Positions 41,543 through 50,355 of a DNA stretch of 64,000 nt are shown here, piece by piece. Position numbers and translations under genes: made by a program. The stretch is from Chitinophaga pinensis (GTDB taxonomy: Bacteria; Bacteroidota; Bacteroidia; Flavobacteriales_D; Crocinitomicaceae): contig CAMDNE010000014.1 in assembly GCA_945902745.1 (NCBI GenBank), positions 1 through 64,000 of the forward strand. The letters run 5' to 3'. Positions within the stretch are counted from its first letter, which is position 1; each line of letters starts with the position of its first letter. The notes under the pieces are model-generated. The model worked only from the letters and a program-made list of their open reading frames with translations. It was not told the origin of the DNA and did no database searches.

Positions 41543-43771
41543 TTATCGAACTAAGTGTAAGAATCCATGTCCTTCCAAATATTGTTCATTGTATCCATTA
41601 ACTTTATACTTGTAGAAATAAACTCCTTCTTCAACATCGATACCGTTCTTGGTTTTTCCATTCCAAGCGGGGTTAATTCCAATAGATTCGTAAATTGTAT
41701 TACCCCAACGGTTTAATACAGTTAACTCAATTGAAGTTGAATTTGTTGTTGTTAAAAAGAATAGCTCATTTACATTATCTCCTCCAGGAGTAAATACGTT
41801 AGGTGCTTCTACTGTTGGAAGAGGATAAAAACAAGAACCATCATCAAAATTAGCCGCTGGATTATAATTTGTCGCTAATGGATCCATACAACCACATGTA
41901 AGAATTGTAATAGAAACAAATGCTGTATCAGCACAATTTCCTTGAGAAGCAATTAAACGAACAATTGAACTGCCATTGTAAACCTGACTTTGAGACGATG
42001 TGGTTGTACTATTTGCGGTGTTCCCATTTCCGAAATTCCAAGCGTAATTCAACGCATTTTGACTATTATTTGTAAAGTTTACAGTCAAAGGATCGCAACC
42101 GGCAGTTGCAGAAGCTGTAAATTGAGCAATTGGTGGATTTAATATGGGAACAAAAATACTGTCATGTACTTCACAAACATTGTCAAACACATTGAAATAA
42201 TACCATCCTGAAGATAAATTTTGCCAAACAGAAGCATCAATAAAAGCTGGATTTCCTGCACCTGGTCCAGTCCATTGATATGAAAGGACACCTGTTTGCC
42301 CTGAAACCATACCTGATACATAACCTACTGGTTCACATGTAGCTGGACCCACTAACATTGTATCAACGACCAGTGTTTGGTTTAAAGTAATTGTTACTGT
42401 GTCAACATTAGAGTAACCACATGAATTTGTAGCTGTAACATAATAATCAACTGTTCCTGTCATTGTTCCCATAATAGTAGGGAAATATGCGGTGGGTCCA
42501 GTTTGACCCCCTGTCCAAGAATATGTAAATGGAGGGAATAGGCCTGTTGCATTCGCAGAAACAAGTATAGAATCATTTTGACATTGGGCCAAAGGATCTG
42601 TTTCAATAATAGGAATTGGAATAGAATCCATGATATACAGCGTTCCTGATGAAATTATTGTGTCACCACAAGTAGAAATGGTCATTGCAGTTATAATAAT
42701 GTATTCATTGTTATCATTCATCATCCCATCAAATGTTGGGGTAATAGTTAATACAATTGTATCTTCTCCTGGAAGAAAAGTGATTGGATTTATTAAATTA
42801 TTGTAATCTACACCCATTGTAGCAGTTCCACCAATAGTATAATTAATTATTAATGTATCTCCTAATTGTGTTTGAGGTCTAATAAACATTAAGTTTGCAT
42901 CAGTACATCCTTCATAAACATTAGTGTCACCTGAAACTGTTGCTACAGCAATTTCAACTGCTTCTGAACTAAAAGAATTTGCTTGTAAGAATACACCTGA
43001 ATCATAAGCTTGGTCTCCAACATTACTAATAGCTAATTTAATATGATAAGTAGCTCCACAAATTAATTTTGCACTAGAAGTAAGTATCACAGTTGTTCCA
43101 TCATATTGAATTGCTGTTGCGTAAGCTGCACCACCTAAATTATTTACATAATACGCAGGATTTTGTGCTGCACCCGGTCCAACATTATTAATTGTTACAG
43201 GAGTAGTTGTTCCCGGAATCAAAGCCAAATTGGTTGCGTTATATGCTGGTCCAATCGGATTTGGTCCCCACAAAAAGAATCCAAATGCATCATTAAAAGT
43301 TGAAGGAGAAAACTCAGGGTACTCATCCGAGCCAAACATATAATTAAAAGCAATCGTATCTCCTGAAGGCACAAAATCAAACTCTAAAACTATTCCATTT
43401 GTTACAGTTCCAGCTGCAATAGCATTTAATTGAACATCCGAACTTACATTTGGTGTTGCTGGAGAATTATTTGTAAAACTGCTAGAACTATTTGGCCCAA
43501 TTGCAGCAATACCATTTCCAGTTGTTAATAATACTCCTGATCCTATTGGAAAAGAAGTAGCTCCCGCAGTAAAAAAAGTTGCATTTCCTTGGGGAATATT
43601 TGCATTTGCAGCACTTCCGTTTACCGTTACATTTGTTGCTGTCACACCAAAGCCTAGTAAGACATTTTGCACAAGTTGGTTAGGAGTCATTGTTGTTGTT
43701 ACTCCTATTTGAGCAGTTAACGACATCGAAAAAAATGTTAAAACTACTGCAGCAATTATATTTTTCTTCAT
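41543..43771 (-). CDS. Choice-of-anchor-L surface protein with T9SS type B sorting domain
   Basis: A 742-residue protein with a signal peptide (residues 1-20, ending MSLTAQ). The N-terminal 280 residues fit the choice-of-anchor L family (MTPNQLVQNVLLGFG, GSGVLLTTGN, FNYMFGSDEYPEF). Calx-beta-like and other beta modules follow (about 285-380), then PKD/SprB-like modules (YSWTGGQTG, AWNFGNGNT), a GCMDPLATNYNP motif, and a gliding-motility-type C-terminal domain (NVFTPGGDNVNE, LNRWGNTIYE). It is predicted to be exported by T9SS and attached to the cell surface, perhaps as an adhesin. The 7-bp inverted repeat at 43786-43807 lies in its leader. Confidence 0.93.
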   Translation of the reverse strand: MKKNIIAAVVLTFFSMSLTAQIGVTTTMTPNQLVQNVLLGFGVTATNVTVNGSAANANIPQGNATFFTAGATSFPIGSGVLLTTGNGIAAIGPNSSSSFTNNSPATPNVSSDVQLNAIAAGTVTNGIVLEFDFVPSGDTIAFNYMFGSDEYPEFSPSTFNDAFGFFLWGPNPIGPAYNATNLALIPGTTTPVTINNVGPGAAQNPAYYVNNLGGAAYATAIQYDGTTVILTSSAKLICGATYHIKLAISNVGDQAYDSGVFLQANSFSSEAVEIAVATVSGDTNVYEGCTDANLMFIRPQTQLGDTLIINYTIGGTATMGVDYNNLINPITFLPGEDTIVLTITPTFDGMMNDNNEYIIITAMTISTCGDTIISSGTLYIMDSIPIPIIETDPLAQCQNDSILVSANATGLFPPFTYSWTGGQTGPTAYFPTIMGTMTGTVDYYVTATNSCGYSNVDTVTITLNQTLVVDTMLVGPATCEPVGYVSGMVSGQTGVLSYQWTGPGAGNPAFIDASVWQNLSSGWYYFNVFDNVCEVHDSIFVPILNPPIAQFTASATAGCDPLTVNFTNNSQNALNYAWNFGNGNTANSTTTSSQSQVYNGSSIVRLIASQGNCADTAFVSITILTCGCMDPLATNYNPAANFDDGSCFYPLPTVEAPNVFTPGGDNVNELFFLTTTNSTSIELTVLNRWGNTIYESIGINPAWNGKTKNGIDVEEGVYFYKYKVNGYNEQYLEGHGFLHLVR

Positions 43772-43785
43772 GGTTTATTTTTTGA

Positions 43786-43807
43786 ATTACCTGTTAGACT
43801 AGGTAAT
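43786..43807. promoter_or_regulatory. Inverted repeat in the leader of the type B surface protein gene
   Basis: ATTACCT (43786-43792), 8-nt loop, AGGTAAT (43801-43807). Perfect 7-bp arms about 15 nt upstream of the start codon; it could be an operator or an RNA hairpin near the translation start. Confidence 0.35.
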
Positions 43808-43905
43808 CGTGTTTTTGGTTGCACGAATTTCCATAAAAAAAAAATTACAACCTATTTTATACAGGAAATTTTACGAATTTTGAAAAGAAAATAAACTCCT
43901 TTAAT

Positions 43906-45294
43906 ATGAATGCAACACAAAATTATATCCAAGAAAATAAAGATCGTTTTCTATCAGAATTAGTTGATTTACTTAAAATACCATCTGTTTCAGCAGACGC
44001 TTCTTATGCTGAATTTGTGCATAAAACAGCAGAATCTGTTGCAAATCATTTAAAAGTGATTGGTTTGGATAATGTTGAAATTTGTAAAACAGCCGGTTAC
44101 TCCGTTGTTTATGCAGAAAAAATTATTGATGCAACTCTCCCAACAGTTTTGGTTTATGGGCATTATGATGTTCAGCCTGCAGATCCAATTGATTTGTGGA
44201 CAAGTCCTCCGTTTGAACCAGTAATTAAAGCAACTGCTATTCACCCAGAAGGTGCAATTTTTGCACGCGGAGCATGTGACGACAAAGGTCAAATGTTCAT
44301 GCATGTTAAGGCGATTGAAGCAATGATAAAATCAGATGAATTGACGTGCAATGTTAAATTCATGATTGAAGGCGAAGAGGAAATTGGCAGCACAAATCTT
44401 GCAATTTTTGTGGCGAATAATGTTGAGAAATTAAAAGCAGATATCATTCTTATTTCTGATACGGGTATGATTGCAAATGATGTACCTGCAATTACAACTG
44501 GTTTAAGAGGTTTGAGTTATGTAGAAGTTGAAGTGACAGGACCGAACCGTGATTTGCATTCTGGTTTATATGGCGGTTGTGTTGCAAATCCAATCAATAT
44601 TCTTACAAAAATGATTGCGTCAATGCACGATGAAAACAACCGAATAGCAATCCCTGGTTTTTATGATAAAGTTGTTGACTTAACGGATGAAGAAAGAGCT
44701 GAAATGGCAAAAGCACCGTTTTCTTTAGAAAAATATTGTGAGGCATTGAATCTAACAGATATTTCAGGTGAAAAGGGATATTCAACAATAGAGCGTGGTT
44801 CAATTCGTCCAACGTTGGATGTGAATGGCATTTGGGGAGGTTATACAGGAGAAGGAGCGAAAACTGTTATTCCGTCAAAAGCGTTTGCGAAAATTTCAAT
44901 GCGTTTAGTTCCAGATCAAGATCCACATGAAATCACTCAATTGTTTAGTGATCATTTTAATGCAATTGCCCCAGGTAGTGTAAGAGTAAAAGTTGTTCCT
45001 CATCACGGTGGTGAGCCAGTTGTTACGCCTACTAATTCTATTGCGTATCAAGCTGCATCAATGGCGTATGAAACAACATTCAATAAAAAACCAATTCCCG
45101 TGCGAAGTGGCGGTAGTATTCCAATTGTAGCAATGTTTGAAAAAGTATTGGGTTTAAAAACTATTCTAATGGGCTTTGGTTTAGACAGCGACGCAATTCA
45201 CTCCCCAAATGAGCATTATGGCTTGTTTAATTTCTATAAAGGAATTGAAACGATTCCTCATTTTTACAAAAATTTTGCAGATTTATCTAACTAA
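43906..45294 (+). CDS. M20-family dipeptidase/metallopeptidase
   Basis: A 462-residue zinc peptidase of the M20 family (ArgE/DapE/carnosinase group). Metal ligands and catalytic acids are visible: VYGHYDVQPADP (His and Asp), GACDDKGQ (bridging Asp), EGEEEIGS (catalytic Glu pair), LISDTG, and the late SDAIHSPNEH motif. The lid domain lies at about 190-350. No signal peptide is present, so it probably digests short peptides in the cytoplasm. A terminator separates it from the lipoprotein gene downstream. Confidence 0.95.
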   Translation: MNATQNYIQENKDRFLSELVDLLKIPSVSADASYAEFVHKTAESVANHLKVIGLDNVEICKTAGYSVVYAEKIIDATLPTVLVYGHYDVQPADPIDLWTSPPFEPVIKATAIHPEGAIFARGACDDKGQMFMHVKAIEAMIKSDELTCNVKFMIEGEEEIGSTNLAIFVANNVEKLKADIILISDTGMIANDVPAITTGLRGLSYVEVEVTGPNRDLHSGLYGGCVANPINILTKMIASMHDENNRIAIPGFYDKVVDLTDEERAEMAKAPFSLEKYCEALNLTDISGEKGYSTIERGSIRPTLDVNGIWGGYTGEGAKTVIPSKAFAKISMRLVPDQDPHEITQLFSDHFNAIAPGSVRVKVVPHHGGEPVVTPTNSIAYQAASMAYETTFNKKPIPVRSGGSIPIVAMFEKVLGLKTILMGFGLDSDAIHSPNEHYGLFNFYKGIETIPHFYKNFADLSN

Positions 45295-45300
45295 TTTAAT

Positions 45301-45323
45301 GGGTCGAATTTCGACCCTTTTTT
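45301..45323 (+). terminator. Terminator of the M20 peptidase gene
   Basis: GGGTCGA (45301-45307), loop ATT, TCGACCC (45311-45317), then TTTTTT. Perfect stem, 6 nt past the stop codon. Confidence 0.9.
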
Positions 45324-45331
45324 ATCTCTTT

Positions 45332-45799
45332 ATGAAAAATTTATTCTTCCTTTCGTTCCTTTTTATAATTGTTGCTTCATGTGCTAATTTTGAAGAACCC
45401 GAATTTATTAGTACTGAAGGAATTAAAATGGGGAAAATAGAAGCCAGAAATATTTCGGTTACAGCTAATATCAAAGTTTCCAACCCAAATTGGTTTGCAA
45501 TTAAAATAAAACCATCCGATCTTGATGCATATATTGAGAATCAGTACATGGGCAAAATATTTCTTGAAAAGAAAGTTAAAATGCATGCAAAAAGTGAAAC
45601 AGTATTGTCATTGCCATTACGTGCTGAATTAGCTGACGGGGCAATGATTACTGCACTGAAATATGCGACAAAAGAAAAAGTTGCTTTACACGTAAAAGGA
45701 AAAGTAAAAGCTGGTGTTTGGTTTATTTCAAAAAAGTTTGATGTCGATGAGACCAAAACGATTTCAGGTAAAAATTTGGTGCTTGGTACTCAAGATTAA
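45332..45799 (+). CDS. LEA-type-2-like lipoprotein
   Basis: 155 residues from the ATG at 45332; upstream in-frame codons overlap the peptidase gene and are unlikely starts. Signal peptide with lipobox IVASC (Cys 17). The mature part resembles the LEA14/WHy beta-sandwich: NISVTANIKVSNPNWFAIKIKPSDLDAYI, followed by AKSETVLSLPLRAEL. Such lipoproteins are common in Bacteroidota, and their function is unknown. It is followed 5 nt later by the transglutaminase-like gene. Confidence 0.82.
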   Translation: MKNLFFLSFLFIIVASCANFEEPEFISTEGIKMGKIEARNISVTANIKVSNPNWFAIKIKPSDLDAYIENQYMGKIFLEKKVKMHAKSETVLSLPLRAELADGAMITALKYATKEKVALHVKGKVKAGVWFISKKFDVDETKTISGKNLVLGTQD

Positions 45800-45804
45800 T
45801 CGTT

Positions 45805-46371
45805 ATGCTACTCCCGGATTTTCAATTGGGTAATGGCCCTAATAGTAACCGTTTCATTGAACAAGGAATTTTAACGTTTAAAGAAGCGTGTTCTTTCATT
45901 CAACATTTGCCATACGGACGCATTTCTGACAGAACAAATAATTCATTAGTTCTGTCTGAAGAAAAAGGGACATGCTCCTCAAAACATGGATTATTGGCTT
46001 CTTTGACAGAAGAAAATAACCATCCAGAAATCGAATTAATTGCAGCTATTTTTATGATGAGTCCGGCAACACATCCGCAATTAACAGCGTATTTTCAAGA
46101 CAAACCTTTTACTTACATTCCTGAAATGCATTGCTTTTTTCGTTACAATGGAAAACGATTTGATTTCACCTCATCTATAAATCGAATGGAATTCATTGAA
46201 CCTAAATTGGTGCGAGAACAGCGTTGTGAACCACACCAAGTTGGCGAATGGAAAGAAATGATTCACAAAGAATATTTGAATAAATGGGTGGGAAGAAATC
46301 CAGATTTAGGGTTGACTTTTGATCAAGTTTGGGAATGTAGGGAAAAATGTATTGGGTTGCTATCTGAATAA
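45805..46371 (+). CDS. Transglutaminase-like fold protein
   Basis: A 188-residue protein without a signal peptide. It has a plausible Cys-His-Asp triad in the order and spacing of transglutaminase/papain-like folds: C57 in KGTCSSKH at the start of a helix, H109 in PEMHCFFRYNG, and D120 in KRFDFTSS. It might be a peptidase, amidase or acyltransferase, or a substrate-binding relative. The gene starts 5 nt after the LEA-type lipoprotein, so the two are probably co-transcribed. Confidence 0.65.
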   Translation: MLLPDFQLGNGPNSNRFIEQGILTFKEACSFIQHLPYGRISDRTNNSLVLSEEKGTCSSKHGLLASLTEENNHPEIELIAAIFMMSPATHPQLTAYFQDKPFTYIPEMHCFFRYNGKRFDFTSSINRMEFIEPKLVREQRCEPHQVGEWKEMIHKEYLNKWVGRNPDLGLTFDQVWECREKCIGLLSE

Positions 46372-46377
46372 ATTTAA

Positions 46378-46440
46378 GTCACAGAGAAAAAAGTCTGTCC
46401 ACTAATTACACAAATTCTCACTAATTACAATTAGTTGACA
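46378..46440. repeat. Low-complexity intergenic repeat between convergent genes
   Basis: Contains two CACTAATTAC(A) words and an ACAATTAGTTGACAG end, reminiscent of the TAATTACAAGTT words of the repeats around glyS. It separates the converging 3' ends of the transglutaminase-like gene and murF-alr. Confidence 0.35.
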
Positions 46441-46485
46441 GAAAGATGCTCTCACACTCAAAATTATTAAGTTTAGCAGCGATTT

Positions 46486-48792
46486 CTACTCCTCCAAATA
46501 AACCCGATGCACTCTTTTTGAAATGCTCGTCATAACTTCGTAAGGTATCGTATCCATTTGACTCGCAAATTTCTCAATGGTTTGCTTTCCGCCAATAATT
46601 ACCACTTTATCGCCTTCTTTTACATGCAATTTAGTGACATCCACCATAATCATGTCCATACAGACTCTGCCGATTGTTGGACAAAACGTTTCATGAATAT
46701 AGACTCCGCCTTTTCCATTGCTTAAGTTGCGTCTGAATCCATCTGCATAACCAACTGGAATAATTGCAATTTTAGTCGGCTTATCTGCTATAAATGTGCG
46801 GCTATACCCAACACTTTCTCCTTTTGAAAGCTCTTTAATTTGAGATATTGCACTTAACCATTTCAAAACTGGTTGTAACTTCTGTTTAAAAGTTGGATTT
46901 GACGTTATTCCATACATACCAATTCCAAGACGCACCATGTCGTATTGTGCATTTGGATAATTGGCTATTCCTTCTGAATTTAAAATGTGTCGATCAAAAT
47001 GGTAATTCAAATGGTAATTCAACAGTTGTGTTCCTTGATTAAATTGTTTGATTTGATGTTCTGTAAATCGTTTGTCACGACGGTTATCAGAATCAGCCAA
47101 ATGTGAATAAACTGATTTTACTCGAATTTCAGGTTGAGCTTGTAGAATTTCACAGACAAGAGGAATATCCTTTAATTCAAAACCTAAACGACGCATACCT
47201 GTGTCTAGTTTCAAATGAATAGGATAGGCTGTTTGACCTTGAAAAATTAATTCTTTGATGAAATGGTCCATTTGACCCAGCGAATAAATTGCAGGTTCAA
47301 GCTGATAATTGATACAATCTTCAAAACCATCTTCTTCTGCATTCATTACTAAAATCGGTAATTTAATCCCTTGTTTACGTAACTCAACCCCTTCGTCGGA
47401 ATAAGCAACACCTAAATAATCGACTCCTTGTTGTTCAAAAAAGGCTGCCATCTTTTCTACTCCAGATCCATAAGATTGCGCTTTAACCATCGCAAGGATT
47501 TTCGTCTCTGAATGTAACAAAGATTTAAAGAGTGTAATGTTGTGACGAACTCCAGATAAATCAATTTCAACGAACGTTTTATGGTTTTTCAATCGGAACT
47601 GTTTTGCTAATCGTTGCATGTCAGCTTTTCGTGTTCCTTTAATTAAAACAACAGCATTTTCAAAATTTACTTTTAGCTTTTCATTGTTGCGAATAATAAA
47701 CAATTGATCAGGTTCATAAGTCATTACGATCTTCTCAACTTCTTCTTTACGGTAATAGTTGTCTTCGTCTAGTCCAATAACAACTATCCGTTTACGGTTA
47801 TTAGCAACACGAATTTGGTATTCTAACGAATGATTCAACGCATCTAAATCAAGATTATAGGTGTCGTTAATAATCGTATTTGAATTAATTCCTTCAAACG
47901 TTTCCATGCGCAAAGCCAATTGAGGCAAGGATGAAATTCGTTCCTTCACTACTTTTGTGTCTTCCAAAAACAACTTAGCCAATGCTATTGCAACCAATGC
48001 ATTACTCCTACTCGCTAAATCATCAAAAGGAATAAGTGTCAGTTCTTTTTTAAAGGTTTCAGGTTTTAGACTTACACCATGGATTTTTTTGTTTTGTTCG
48101 ATAGTAAGTTGAATCGTTGACGGATAAAACGTTTTTTGAACATTCTTAAACAAATTCAACTTCTCTGATAAATGCTCCTCCGTCGTTTTGAAATTCTCTT
48201 CATGACTGCGTCCAAAAGAGGTGAAAACGCCTATAGTTGGTTGAACAATTTCAGCCAAGCGCGACATTTCACCAGGTTTAGAAATCCCAACTTCAATAAT
48301 TGCCACATCACAATCAGCGTGTAATTCTAATAATGATAAAGCGACTCCCAATTGAGAATTGTAACTTTTTGGACTTCTAATCACACGTAAACTTGGACTC
48401 AATAAATGATACAACCATTCTTTAACCGTTGTTTTTCCAGCGCTTCCTGTTATTGCGATTAATGGATAATTAAATTGAATTCGATGAGCATGCGCCAAAT
48501 CCTGCAGGGCAGTCAAACAATCTTTTACTTTGATAAAATGTGCTTCAGGAAATTTATCGAGCTCAATATCCTTAGAAACAACAAACATTCTAATTCCTTT
48601 CGAAAAAGCAGCTTCAAGAAAAGTATGCCCATCTCTGAATTCACCTGTTAAAGCAAAAAAGACACAGTTTTCTTCTTGAACTATTTTGCGTGTATCGTAT
48701 ACTATTTGATCGACAAAAAGAGTTGCTGCTCCAGTCAATGAAGTGCCTTTTATCGTATTACAAAGATCCGAGTATGTTTTATTTAGTTTCAA
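46486..48792 (-). CDS. Fused MurF ligase / alanine racemase
   Basis: A 768-residue bifunctional enzyme of peptidoglycan synthesis. The MurF half (about 1-405) adds D-Ala-D-Ala to UDP-MurNAc-tripeptide; ATP site ITGSAGKTTVKEW. The Alr half (about 408-768) makes D-Ala; PLP lysine in AMVKAQSYGSG and Tyr/Cys region in VGYADGFRR and GRVCMDMIMVD. This fusion is typical of Bacteroidota. I start it at the TTG at 48792, which aligns with other MurF N-termini (KLNKTYSDLCNTIKG) and overlaps tdk by 14 nt; the frame runs back to a GTG at 48846 inside tdk. Confidence 0.94.
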   Translation of the reverse strand: MKLNKTYSDLCNTIKGTSLTGAATLFVDQIVYDTRKIVQEENCVFFALTGEFRDGHTFLEAAFSKGIRMFVVSKDIELDKFPEAHFIKVKDCLTALQDLAHAHRIQFNYPLIAITGSAGKTTVKEWLYHLLSPSLRVIRSPKSYNSQLGVALSLLELHADCDVAIIEVGISKPGEMSRLAEIVQPTIGVFTSFGRSHEENFKTTEEHLSEKLNLFKNVQKTFYPSTIQLTIEQNKKIHGVSLKPETFKKELTLIPFDDLASRSNALVAIALAKLFLEDTKVVKERISSLPQLALRMETFEGINSNTIINDTYNLDLDALNHSLEYQIRVANNRKRIVVIGLDEDNYYRKEEVEKIVMTYEPDQLFIIRNNEKLKVNFENAVVLIKGTRKADMQRLAKQFRLKNHKTFVEIDLSGVRHNITLFKSLLHSETKILAMVKAQSYGSGVEKMAAFFEQQGVDYLGVAYSDEGVELRKQGIKLPILVMNAEEDGFEDCINYQLEPAIYSLGQMDHFIKELIFQGQTAYPIHLKLDTGMRRLGFELKDIPLVCEILQAQPEIRVKSVYSHLADSDNRRDKRFTEHQIKQFNQGTQLLNYHLNYHFDRHILNSEGIANYPNAQYDMVRLGIGMYGITSNPTFKQKLQPVLKWLSAISQIKELSKGESVGYSRTFIADKPTKIAIIPVGYADGFRRNLSNGKGGVYIHETFCPTIGRVCMDMIMVDVTKLHVKEGDKVVIIGGKQTIEKFASQMDTIPYEVMTSISKRVHRVYLEE

Positions 48793-49363
48793 TTTGTTTG
48801 ATATTGAAGCATGTGCGACAAAGCGGTTTGTATTTTTCGGTAGCACCTACCAAAACTTGTTCTGTTTCAGTTGCTGTGCGATGTGAAAACTGAGCTAAGT
48901 TACCACAAGAAACGCAAATAGCATGTACTTTCGTGACATATTCTGCAATAGCCAATAATTTAGGCATTGGTCCAAAAGGTTGTCCCAAATAATCCATGTC
49001 TAAACCAGCTAAAATTACACGAACTCCTTTGGATGCAAGGACATTGCACGTCTCAACAATTCCTTCATCAAAAAACTGTGCTTCATCAATTGCAACAACC
49101 ATTTCGTTTGTCCAGATTTGAAGAATTTCTCTAGAATCATTCACTGCAACAGCTTTCAAACTACTTCCTTGATGACTCACAACATTTTCTTCACTGTATC
49201 TATCGTCAATAATAGGCTTAAAAAGCAATAATTTTTGATTGGCGAATTGTGCTCTTTTCAATCGGCGAATTAACTCTTCTGTCTTACCAGAAAACATGGA
49301 TCCACAAACGACTTCAATCCAACCATTCATTCTTCCATTCCCAGGAAATTGTTCTAAAAACAT
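48779..49363 (-). CDS. tdk: Thymidine kinase
   Basis: A 194-residue type II thymidine kinase that phosphorylates thymidine for salvage. P-loop GSMFSGKTEEL (about 21-31), Asp-Glu pair in AIDEAQFFD, lasso region near residues 160-175, and zinc Cys pairs in CVSCGN and CRTC. Its 3' end overlaps the murF-alr gene, so the two are one transcription unit with coupled translation. Confidence 0.96.
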   Translation of the reverse strand: MFLEQFPGNGRMNGWIEVVCGSMFSGKTEELIRRLKRAQFANQKLLLFKPIIDDRYSEENVVSHQGSSLKAVAVNDSREILQIWTNEMVVAIDEAQFFDEGIVETCNVLASKGVRVILAGLDMDYLGQPFGPMPKLLAIAEYVTKVHAICVSCGNLAQFSHRTATETEQVLVGATEKYKPLCRTCFNIKQIETK

Positions 49364-49542
49364 GTGCTATTTATAATATTAGGTTATTAACAAATCAACG
49401 AAGAGAAGTTTCTTAAAAGTATAGTGACTCTTACAAACTTCGACGGTAACTTTACAGTCTAAAAGTCGTTAATTTTGTTCTTTCTAACACGAACAACGTT
49501 AGCAACTTTAGTAAAATGTTGAAAAATAGATACTTTATACAC

Positions 49543-50355
49543 ATGGCAACCAATAGCACTTTTGAATCAAATATTTCAGCCATTCAGGCGGCATTAGCGA
49601 ATTTAAACGCAGGAAAACTAACACAAGATGAATTAGAATCGCTCGTTGAAAACGCGAAAGAAGTGTACGAACGTGCTGTAGTACTTCGCTACAAAGCATT
49701 CGAAGAAAAGGTGTTTGGCGAAAAAGTAGTGGAAGAAGCTATTTTAGAAAACGCGTTTATAGAAGAGCCTGAGCCGGAAATTTCAGAATTAGAGCTTGAT
49801 ATTCCAGCCTTAGAATTGGAAGAGAAAGAGGAAGAAGTGGAAAACTTTGAATTGAACACAGAAGAAATAATTGAAGAAAATCCATCATTTGATTTCTCCT
49901 TGTTTGATGATAACGTGGAAGAGGTTCAAGAAGAAACGTTAGAGGAAAATGTTGTTGAACATGTTTCAGTGACAGCAACGCACACAGATGATTTTGGAAT
50001 TCATGAAGATAAAATCGTCATGGAACAAGTAACATTAACGCCAACAGGTGATGAAAATAGAGCGTTTTTGGATAAATTCACCAAAAAGGATATGTCTTCC
50101 TACAACCAAATAAGTAGTGCAAAAATTGTAACATTAATCGGTGCGTTTGGATTAAACGAACGTTTGCAATACATCAACGAATTGTTTGATGGTTCAAGTG
50201 AAGATTTTTCCGAAGCAATAAAGGCAATAGACAATTTCAGTACGTTGGAGGAAGCATTGATGAAAGCATCCATTTATGCAAATCAACATAATTGGGACAA
50301 TTCAAGCGAAACAGTTGAAGAGTTTGTGCATAAAATCAAAAGACGGTATGTTTAA
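49543..50355 (+). CDS. Acidic hypothetical protein with helical C-terminal domain
   Basis: 270 residues from the ATG at 49543 (alternative ATG at 49516). The N-terminus (about 1-65) is helical (SNISAIQAALANLNAGKLTQDELESL). The middle (about 65-165) is very Glu-rich and probably disordered. The C-terminal 90 residues form a compact helical domain (AKIVTLIGAFGLNERLQYINELF, then TLEEALMKASIYAN). I recall similar proteins as conserved hypotheticals in Bacteroidota. It overlaps the M28 peptidase gene by 8 nt. Confidence 0.75.
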   Translation: MATNSTFESNISAIQAALANLNAGKLTQDELESLVENAKEVYERAVVLRYKAFEEKVFGEKVVEEAILENAFIEEPEPEISELELDIPALELEEKEEEVENFELNTEEIIEENPSFDFSLFDDNVEEVQEETLEENVVEHVSVTATHTDDFGIHEDKIVMEQVTLTPTGDENRAFLDKFTKKDMSSYNQISSAKIVTLIGAFGLNERLQYINELFDGSSEDFSEAIKAIDNFSTLEEALMKASIYANQHNWDNSSETVEEFVHKIKRRYV

